Assembly (NCBI RefSeq): GCF_000964685.1
Contig: NZ_LANS01000001.1
Coordinates: forward strand, 186,001-250,000
Direction: 5' to 3'
From: Anaplasma phagocytophilum str. Webster
GTDB lineage: Bacteria > Pseudomonadota > Alphaproteobacteria > Rickettsiales > Anaplasmataceae
DNA length: 64,000 bases
The notes beneath the pieces were generated by a model, which searched no databases, was not told the DNA's origin, and saw only the letters and a program-made list of their open reading frames with translations. The position numbers were made by a program, and so were the translations under genes. Within the stretch, counting starts at the first letter, position 1; each line of letters opens with the position of its first letter. Below are positions 58,529 to 64,000 of the stretch, piece by piece.

Positions 58529-59491
58529 ATGTCTAGAAAAATTGCTGTTGTTTTGTTTAATCTTGGTGGTCCTGCTTCCTTGCGAGAGGTAGAATCTTTT
58601 CTATTTAACATGTTCAATGATAGTCATATTGTTAGCGCGCCAAGGCCTTTCAGGTACTTTTTAGCAAAGGCAATTTCCAAGCTAAGAGCGCGATCTTCTC
58701 GCGAGATTTACACGCTAATGGGTGGCAAGTCTATTGTAGAGCAGGAAACTGCAAAACAAGCTATCGCGTTAGAAGAACTATTGAATAAAAATGCTGAGAC
58801 TGGATGCTCATATAAAGTGTTTACCTGCATGCGCTACTCCGCACCAAACGCACTTACGGTGTTAGGTGACATTGATGAATATAAACCATGCAAAGTAGTT
58901 CTATTACCTATGTATCCGCAATATTCATCAGCTACCACACAATCGTCCATAGAAGATTGGTTTAGTACATCTCACAAAGCGGGATACAGTTTTTGGACTG
59001 ATATTATTTGGGATTATCATAGTGATGAGCATTTCATTGCGGCACATTGTAAACTAATATCAGAGGCCTATGAAAAGGCACTAGCTTTGAATGCACGAGC
59101 AAGGATTCTTTTCTCAGCACACAGTTTACCAGTATCATTTATTGAAAAGGGTGATCCTTACCAACAGCAACTGCGGCAAACCGTGCTGTCTATATTGCAA
59201 AACATGGGTTTACAGTCTATAGATAACACTCTTTGTTATCAGAGTAAACTTGGACCAGTGCGCTGGTTAGAGCCCAGCACAAAGTCTGAACTTCTCAGAG
59301 CCTGCAATGATAATGTATCTGTAGTTCTTGTCCCTATAGCATTCGTTTCTGAAAACTCTGAAACGCTTGTTGAACTTGATATAGAATACAAAGCCTTGGT
59401 GGGAGAAAAGAAGTTCATTAGAGTCCCTACTCTGGGAACAGATCCAAAATTTATAGAGTGTTTGTGCAATCTCGTATTAGCTAAACAGTAA
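58529..59491 (+). CDS. hemH: Ferrochelatase
   Basis: 320 residues. HemH inserts Fe2+ into protoporphyrin IX, the last step of haem synthesis, at the inner membrane face. VVLFNLGGPASLREVESFLF and VFTCMRYSAPN start the fold. VVLLPMYPQYSSATTQSSIE, then ILFSAHSLPVSFIEKGDPYQ with the metal-chelating histidine, and CYQSKLGPVRWLEPSTKSEL are the family signatures, and VVLVPIAFVSENSETLVELD holds the glutamate of the proton path. No iron-sulphur cysteines are clustered at the C-terminus. Full length and intact. Confidence 0.96.
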   Translation: MSRKIAVVLFNLGGPASLREVESFLFNMFNDSHIVSAPRPFRYFLAKAISKLRARSSREIYTLMGGKSIVEQETAKQAIALEELLNKNAETGCSYKVFTCMRYSAPNALTVLGDIDEYKPCKVVLLPMYPQYSSATTQSSIEDWFSTSHKAGYSFWTDIIWDYHSDEHFIAAHCKLISEAYEKALALNARARILFSAHSLPVSFIEKGDPYQQQLRQTVLSILQNMGLQSIDNTLCYQSKLGPVRWLEPSTKSELLRACNDNVSVVLVPIAFVSENSETLVELDIEYKALVGEKKFIRVPTLGTDPKFIECLCNLVLAKQ

Positions 59492-59537
59492 GGCTCTATT
59501 TTTGATGGGGCTTATGTCTTTTAACTGGATTTATGAG

Positions 59538-60617
59538 TTACCATGCTGCAGACCCCATTTCTGATAATCTTGACATCGCGCGTTTTATATCGACAGCTGG
59601 CACACCAGCATATAGCTCACTGACCTGACATGCTAAAGCACAAAATAAGCGACTTTTATGCTCATACAGCTCATCTACTAGCACAATAAATCTGTGCATT
59701 TCATTTTGCGAATAGTAATCAAATACAGGAATGCCTTCTATAAAAATGTAAGAATAGCTCTGCGCTATTTTCTTATAATCAGAAGCCCACAAAGGATTTT
59801 TGCTTCCACACAGCTCGTCAAAACTGAACCATATCACGTCTTTACTAGCTTCTCCAAGGTATATACTTCTGTTGTTCCCCAAAACAAAAACCGCTTTTTC
59901 AGTTTTTTGGCAGTTAATAAAATTGAGAAAATGATCTCGCAATTGCTGGTCCGCTCCAGCGCCAACATAAAACTTACATCGACTCGCTGAACACTTCTCA
60001 ACGCGATAGTCTTTTTCCCCTGATAATACAATAACCTCCATATTCTCTTCTATTAGGTCTATAGCAGGGATAAAAAGCTCTTTTTGCACTCCGTCTTCAT
60101 ATAACTTTCGTGGATGATAATTGGAGGTCATCAGTATAATCAACTTGCGAGAAAATAAAACTTTGAAAACTCGATGAAGCATCACTGCTTCGCATATATC
60201 TCGCACTTGCATTTCGTCCAGATATAGTAGCGATACATCGCCTATCAACTCATCCATGGAAGAGACGAGATGATCCGTGTTTTGCAAACTATCTAGTCTT
60301 GCCTTATGTAGCAGGTCGTGCAACTGCTTCATCAGCGTGTTGAAATGTAGCTTTTTTTTCCGTTCTATACCACAGTGATCATAAAACACGCTTGCCAACA
60401 GCGATTTGCCTCTTCCTACATCACCGTACAGGTACACTCCCTTTTTTTTAGGGAGTGCAGCACGCTTTTGCCAAAATTTCCACCATTTATGCGAGCCATT
60501 TGTATACTTCACTAACTCTCTTAGAAGAGCCATTTGGCAACTATCAAATACTATCTCCTTCCTAGCAACCATATCCTCGTATATTGCGTATATGTCATTT
60601 GATTTAGAACCGTTCAT
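59538..60617 (-). CDS. zapE: Cell division protein ZapE / AFG1-like ATPase
   Basis: 359 residues. ZapE is an AAA-type ATPase that acts on FtsZ rings; the mitochondrial homologue is AFG1/LACE1. Walker A is KKGVYLYGDVGRGKSLLASV, then LHFNTLMKQLHDLLHKAR. Walker B is SLLYLDEMQVRDICEAVML, and LIILMTSNYHPRKLYEDGVQ is the sensor. The C-terminal FRFDELCG-type motif appears as IWFSFDELCGSKNPLWASDY, followed by ALACQVSEL. It converges with hemH, with 46 bp between the stops. Confidence 0.94.
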   Translation of the reverse strand: MNGSKSNDIYAIYEDMVARKEIVFDSCQMALLRELVKYTNGSHKWWKFWQKRAALPKKKGVYLYGDVGRGKSLLASVFYDHCGIERKKKLHFNTLMKQLHDLLHKARLDSLQNTDHLVSSMDELIGDVSLLYLDEMQVRDICEAVMLHRVFKVLFSRKLIILMTSNYHPRKLYEDGVQKELFIPAIDLIEENMEVIVLSGEKDYRVEKCSASRCKFYVGAGADQQLRDHFLNFINCQKTEKAVFVLGNNRSIYLGEASKDVIWFSFDELCGSKNPLWASDYKKIAQSYSYIFIEGIPVFDYYSQNEMHRFIVLVDELYEHKSRLFCALACQVSELYAGVPAVDIKRAMSRLSEMGSAAW

Positions 60618-60856
60618 CTAGACGAGCTAACTTCATGGAAAAAGACATATACAAATATAACAAAGATATATCTGTGACTAGAAATGAAAAAAGATCACCC
60701 AATAATTATGCCATTGATAATAGTACCGAACAGAACCCTTAAAGTAGAAATGCCAGCTATGGGCACGTCAAACATGTTGTTAGTAATGAGATCTGCCGAT
60801 AGAAAACATGCACCCCATCAACATCACCTACCTCATGGATATAAATACTGCATGAA
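60618..60856. other. Short gene-free gap
   Basis: About 240 bp between the zapE start and the 3' end of the next minus-strand gene. It holds a purine-rich AT sequence only; no gene seen. The zapE promoter may lie here. Confidence 0.4.
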
Positions 60857-61189
60857 CTATGCACGTTTTTGCATAGAGCTTGATAGTAGCATATGCATCT
60901 TACGCTTTACATACATAGGATGATAACCAGCAAGATGGCATACTGTTGTGAAATCATTGTGCATATCACTTACCCAATTATAAGCTTTTGACTTTTCTAT
61001 ATTATTTTCCGTTCTTTTATAGTTGGAAGTAATATCTATCATAGCTTGTAGGATAACCGCCCCCCATAACGAGCTATACCGCGTCTGCTCGCTATGAGTC
61101 TCACCACACTCAGCATTAGAAGAACGGTCAGTGGAAAATCCGTCATATTTACCGCTATAGTGGTATAAGCCTAATAAATCATAATTCAT
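60857..61189 (-). CDS. Small protein of a phage/alphaproteobacterial type, function unknown
   Basis: 110 residues, ATG 61189 with AAAGG about 7 bases upstream on the minus strand. The core SLWGAVILQAMIDITSNYKR, then KAYNWVSDMHNDFTTVCHLA and GYHPMYVKRKM, resembles a small-protein pattern (LW-AV-LQA--D--S, then W----nkDF--VC-LA---P-yV--k) that I recall from alphaproteobacterial prophages and Rickettsiales. The recalled pattern is not tied to a named function. Well-balanced composition and an RBS support real coding. It could be a domesticated phage gene, perhaps DNA-binding. It stands alone between long gene-free gaps. Confidence 0.6.
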   Translation of the reverse strand: MNYDLLGLYHYSGKYDGFSTDRSSNAECGETHSEQTRYSSLWGAVILQAMIDITSNYKRTENNIEKSKAYNWVSDMHNDFTTVCHLAGYHPMYVKRKMHMLLSSSMQKRA

Positions 61190-61608
61190 TATGATACCTT
61201 TCCCGATGAAAAACCGACCGATTCAAAACTTAGGTATGTAAAAACGCAAGTAACGTATCAGATATGCTGTTGTTTTTACATGAATAATGTAGGCATTCCC
61301 CCTATGGTTGCCCTTTTTACACATATCTATAGTATAATTTTGATTATATTGGATATTTCCTATAAAGCTGATCAAAAATTGTATTTGAAACTGCACGTTG
61401 TGTATAACAACTCATTTAAGCAATAAGGTTGTCTAAAAACACATCGGTTCCATGACGTCACACACCAACACTTGCCCAATATTGCTGGCAGCAATTGGCA
61501 CACCGACGGCTGCACAGTGTTACCTGTAGATAGGGGCACATAAAACGCAACTATAATTGCTCTTTTTTGAACATGATACCCGACGTATCATTCACACTAC
61601 TTGGATAT
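61190..61608. other. Gene-free gap between the small phage-like gene and the SPFH gene
   Basis: About 420 bp with stops in all frames. No repeat, hairpin or tRNA was recognised. Confidence 0.45.
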
Positions 61609-62499
61609 TCATTCTACATTTATTACAGGTTGCGTATCACTATCCGACACTAACGCGACAAGTAAGTTACTAACAAACTTGATCTTCTGCTCATCTGATA
61701 AACTTATTTGGTGCTTCTGTTCCAGATGGAGCAATACAGAATCCACCATTCCCACTGCATTCTTTACTATGTGTCCTCTAGCCTCTGAGATGGCACGGGC
61801 TTGTTGTCTACGCAACATAACCTGTGCAATTTCCGAAGCGTAAGCCAAATGTGATATACGAGCATCCTCTATGGCTATGCCCACTATACCCATTCTATTC
61901 TGCAGCATCACCTTGAGTTCTCGAGAAATCTCAGGAAAATTTTGTCGGAGCGATATCCCGCTACTTGAATCGTACGGATAGCTACCTGCCAGTTCTCTGA
62001 GAGCCGTCTCCCCTTGAATAGATATAAAACCTTGATAATTTTCTATATTGAAGCACACCTTCTCAGGCGATATTACTCTCCAAACAACTGCTGCTGCGAT
62101 CTCGATAGGATTGCCCTCTGCATCGTTAACTTTCATCACCGAAGTATTCGTGCTTTCTACCTTGAGGGAAATATTCCTTCTTGAAGCATATGGAATGGAA
62201 AACAGCAACCCTGTCTTCGACGTAGTCCCTATATACTCCCCGAAAAACTCTACAACCTTAGCATCATTGGGACCATTGGTAAAAAAGCAACTCGGCATTA
62301 CCGTCACTAGTAATAGAACCCATAAACCAGAGAGTAGTATTGCGAGGTAGGAAAAGTCACTATTCCAGCAGTATATACCCAATACAACGGTCAACAACAC
62401 CATAAGCACTGTAGCTTTGTAACCGCACAAACAAAACAATTTCTTGCTAACTATATTGCGCACAGATCCAGTTCCACGTTCAGCGTCCATTGGGTACAT
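61609..62499 (-). CDS. SPFH/Band 7 (stomatin-like) membrane protein
   Basis: 296 residues; M1 or M4 start. Two close hydrophobic segments (about 28-70, ATVLMVLLTVVLGIYCW and LAILLSGLWVLLLVTVMP) form a hairpin or pair of helices. The SPFH domain follows (about 80-250): FFGEYIGTTSKTGLLFSIPY, NDAEGNPIEIAAAVVWRVIS, ALRELAGSYPYD, then a helical stretch with LQNRMGIVGIAIEDARISHL and QVMLRRQQARAISEARGHIV. This is the stomatin/HflK-like order. SPFH proteins scaffold membrane microdomains and proteases. The usual NfeD partner is not adjacent. It shares its strand with the ankyrin gene. Confidence 0.9.
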   Translation of the reverse strand: MYPMDAERGTGSVRNIVSKKLFCLCGYKATVLMVLLTVVLGIYCWNSDFSYLAILLSGLWVLLLVTVMPSCFFTNGPNDAKVVEFFGEYIGTTSKTGLLFSIPYASRRNISLKVESTNTSVMKVNDAEGNPIEIAAAVVWRVISPEKVCFNIENYQGFISIQGETALRELAGSYPYDSSSGISLRQNFPEISRELKVMLQNRMGIVGIAIEDARISHLAYASEIAQVMLRRQQARAISEARGHIVKNAVGMVDSVLLHLEQKHQISLSDEQKIKFVSNLLVALVSDSDTQPVINVE

Positions 62500-62565
62500 A
62501 CCTGGTTATTGAATAGCTTATCGAAAACGTATACTATGTTGACTAATTCCCTACCAAAACAAAAA

Positions 62566-63483
62566 TTACTTATTAGAAGATGTGTACAGCTCCACATCGT
62601 CTGTTGTTTCACCCTTTTCTGCTTCTAAGTTAATCCCACGCTGCATTTCAGAAATTAGGTTTATCATTTCCATATTTCCACTCGAAACTGCAATATGTAA
62701 TGGGGTCTCCCCATTCTTGTCCGTGACATTGTAATCCGAACCCTCCCATAAGAGATATCTCACTGCATCTACAGCATCATGCTTCACTGCATAAAGCAGC
62801 AGATTATCCTTTTCAATTGTGCGTAGTTCTTCCAGCAAGAATGCCTTACTTTTGCCATAGGACGTAATCTCATGCAGAATCGCACGTAACCCTGTAACAT
62901 CATTAGCACCTGCACAACTAAAAGCATTTTGGTATAGATCCATCACGCTCTGGTAACTAGGCATATGAGAGTTCTCCAGATCTTGGCCTGTAGACTCAGT
63001 TAAGGGATTCGCCGGACGTCTAATCTTCCATCTCTTATAGTTTTGAGTGTCCTCCCTCTGCTCTTCCAAAACTACTTTTTTCTCTGGTTCTGCATCGGTT
63101 GCACCGCTTAACGATCCATCTCCAGGATCCGTGCTTACTTTAGCTGCATCTTCTTCTGCACCACTATCAACACCGTCTTCTTCCCCCTTATCAGAGCTTT
63201 CTTGATCATCTTCATTCTCTATGTGCGACTTAGAGGAAACAGTACTAGCGAAATTGACATATTTCGACAAATTTACAGGAATCATACTTACACTGTATCC
63301 ATATTCTCCTGCTATATCATAAAATAGCGTACCACCTGTACGTGCAATACCTGCAGAGACAACACGTACTCCATCTTCTTTATGCATGAGATAATCGGCA
63401 TTATGGTGCGCTGCAACACTACTCTGACCGTGTAGCACAGCACTCATTATAAATGTAAAAAAAACACTCCTCACAGATAACAT
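62566..63483 (-). CDS. Secreted ankyrin-repeat protein with an acidic middle region
   Basis: 305 residues. A likely Sec signal peptide spans about 1-24 (FFTFIMSAVLHGQSSVAA, possible cleavage after AVAA-like residues). The middle, about 85-150, is acidic and low complexity, with EDDQESSDKGEEDGVDSGAE. Ankyrin-type repeats lie near the C-terminus: an incomplete one at NDVTGLRAILHEI, one at DNLLLYAVKHDAVDAVRYLL and a canonical one at NGETPLHIAVSSGNMEMINL. Ankyrin proteins in this genus (for example AnkA) act in the host; this one, with a signal peptide, would first reach the periplasm or surface. Role unknown. The next gene is divergent. Confidence 0.85.
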   Translation of the reverse strand: MLSVRSVFFTFIMSAVLHGQSSVAAHHNADYLMHKEDGVRVVSAGIARTGGTLFYDIAGEYGYSVSMIPVNLSKYVNFASTVSSKSHIENEDDQESSDKGEEDGVDSGAEEDAAKVSTDPGDGSLSGATDAEPEKKVVLEEQREDTQNYKRWKIRRPANPLTESTGQDLENSHMPSYQSVMDLYQNAFSCAGANDVTGLRAILHEITSYGKSKAFLLEELRTIEKDNLLLYAVKHDAVDAVRYLLWEGSDYNVTDKNGETPLHIAVSSGNMEMINLISEMQRGINLEAEKGETTDDVELYTSSNK

Positions 63484-63564
63484 ATTACGCTACTCTCAAT
63501 TTAGACGAATCCTACTGTTCTACGCACAAAATGTAATTTATTAATTAACTAAGAAACAAAAGCA

Positions 63565-64000
63565 ATGCATACCGGAAACCTATCCCCAAGTGCTCAGCAT
63601 AAACTCGCAACTGATCCAACGCAAGAATTCGTGTGGATTAGTGCATCGGCAGGTACAGGAAAAACACGAATGCTAGTGCATAGAGTAATAAGATTACTTA
63701 TGGCAGGACATGAAAACATATTATGCCTAACGTTTACTAATGCTGCTGCATATGAAATTAAGGAGAGAATCTTCGCGATGACAGAAGGTTGGATGCTTCT
63801 CCCGGAAAATGAACTAATAGACGTATTGAGAGAAACTTGTTACCAAAATGCCGACGATATACTCATAAATAGAGCACGTAACCTATTCTTTCGCATACCA
63901 AATATACTTAAAGTGCAAACTGTACACGGATTTTGCAAGTCTCTTATATCTTCTTTTCCTTCAGAAGCAGGCATATCAGCTAATTTTGAGGTCAGGGAGC
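63565..64000 (+). CDS. addA: AddA-like helicase/nuclease, N-terminal part
   Basis: Starts at ATG 63565 and runs off the right edge (145 codons seen). AddA is the UvrD-type helicase and nuclease subunit of AddAB, which processes double-strand breaks for RecA-dependent repair; the complex also supports recombination such as p44 gene conversion. Motif I ([20 protein letters not shown]) is the alphaproteobacterial AddA form, then motif Ia ([20 protein letters not shown]) and, near the end, [20 protein letters not shown]. The C-terminal helicase and nuclease domains are outside the window, so completeness cannot be judged. Confidence 0.9.
   Translation, partial: MHTGNLSPSAQHKLATDPTQEFVWISASAGTGKTRMLVHRVIRLLMAGHENILCLTFTNAAAYEIKERIFAMTEGWMLLPENELIDVLRETCYQNADDILINRARNLFFRIPNILKVQTVHGFCKSLISSFPSEAGISANFEVRE

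Overview
The window is almost certainly from Anaplasma phagocytophilum (Rickettsiales, Anaplasmataceae), an obligate intracellular tick-borne bacterium. Two things point there. The lipoprotein at 801-1418 carries, at residues 59-74, the helix I know as the host-cell binding helix of A. phagocytophilum OmpA. A broken gene at 18.6-19.4 kb has the conserved flanks of P44/MSP2 hypervariable cassettes. Other fitting traits are low GC, many long gene-poor gaps with gene remnants, scattered housekeeping genes and a lone S10-spc-alpha ribosomal block. The species call is from remembered family sequences, not a database search.

Layout. 0-7.4 kb: 5' part of a carboxypeptidase Taq-like gene, ompA, a priA fragment, purA with a decayed copy of its own 3' end downstream, and ruvX with two decayed copies of its 3' end. 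7.5-11.7 kb: nrdA, tRNA-Glu, an IspA-type prenyl synthase and an anchored FKBP-like protein. 11.7-13.1 kb: a duplicated block ending in a rearranged transketolase fragment; its partner lies at 54.5-55.8 kb. 13.1-22 kb: thiO, a 47-unit octamer repeat, dnaB with a one-base frameshift, a small membrane protein, tadA, a p44 remnant, and fabH-plsX-rpmF. 22.3-31.8 kb: tgt, pstB, a flavin reductase, ubiA, rpmH-rnpA, an alanine/sodium symporter, a 34-unit heptamer repeat and comEC. 32.0-32.5 kb: a near-identical 0.2 kb direct repeat.

32.7-49.6 kb, all on the minus strand, is one compact block read from high to low coordinate: tRNA-Tyr, tRNA-Gly, tuf, rpsJ to rpsQ, rplN to rplO, secY, adk, rpsM, rpsK, rpoA, rplQ, pheT. 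Genes overlap or are a few bases apart, so it is probably one long transcription unit. rpmD, infA and rpmJ are missing from their usual places.

49.8-64 kb: rlmB, cmk-rpsA-sppA-HU/IHF, the second transketolase fragment, a coiled-coil gene with zapA, a membrane protein of unknown function, hemH, zapE, a small phage-like protein, an SPFH protein, a secreted ankyrin-repeat protein and the 5' part of addA.

The main non-routine theme is partial duplication. Pieces of purA, ruvX and transketolase, plus several non-coding segments, are present again as decaying copies, and there are two long microsatellites and a p44 donor-like cassette. This suggests a genome where short duplications arise often and are slowly eroded. 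I did not find a clear new multi-gene system. The best leads are the duplicated transketolase-linked block with its small reverse-strand reading frame, the dnaB frameshift, and the cluster of host-interaction candidates at 57-63.5 kb.
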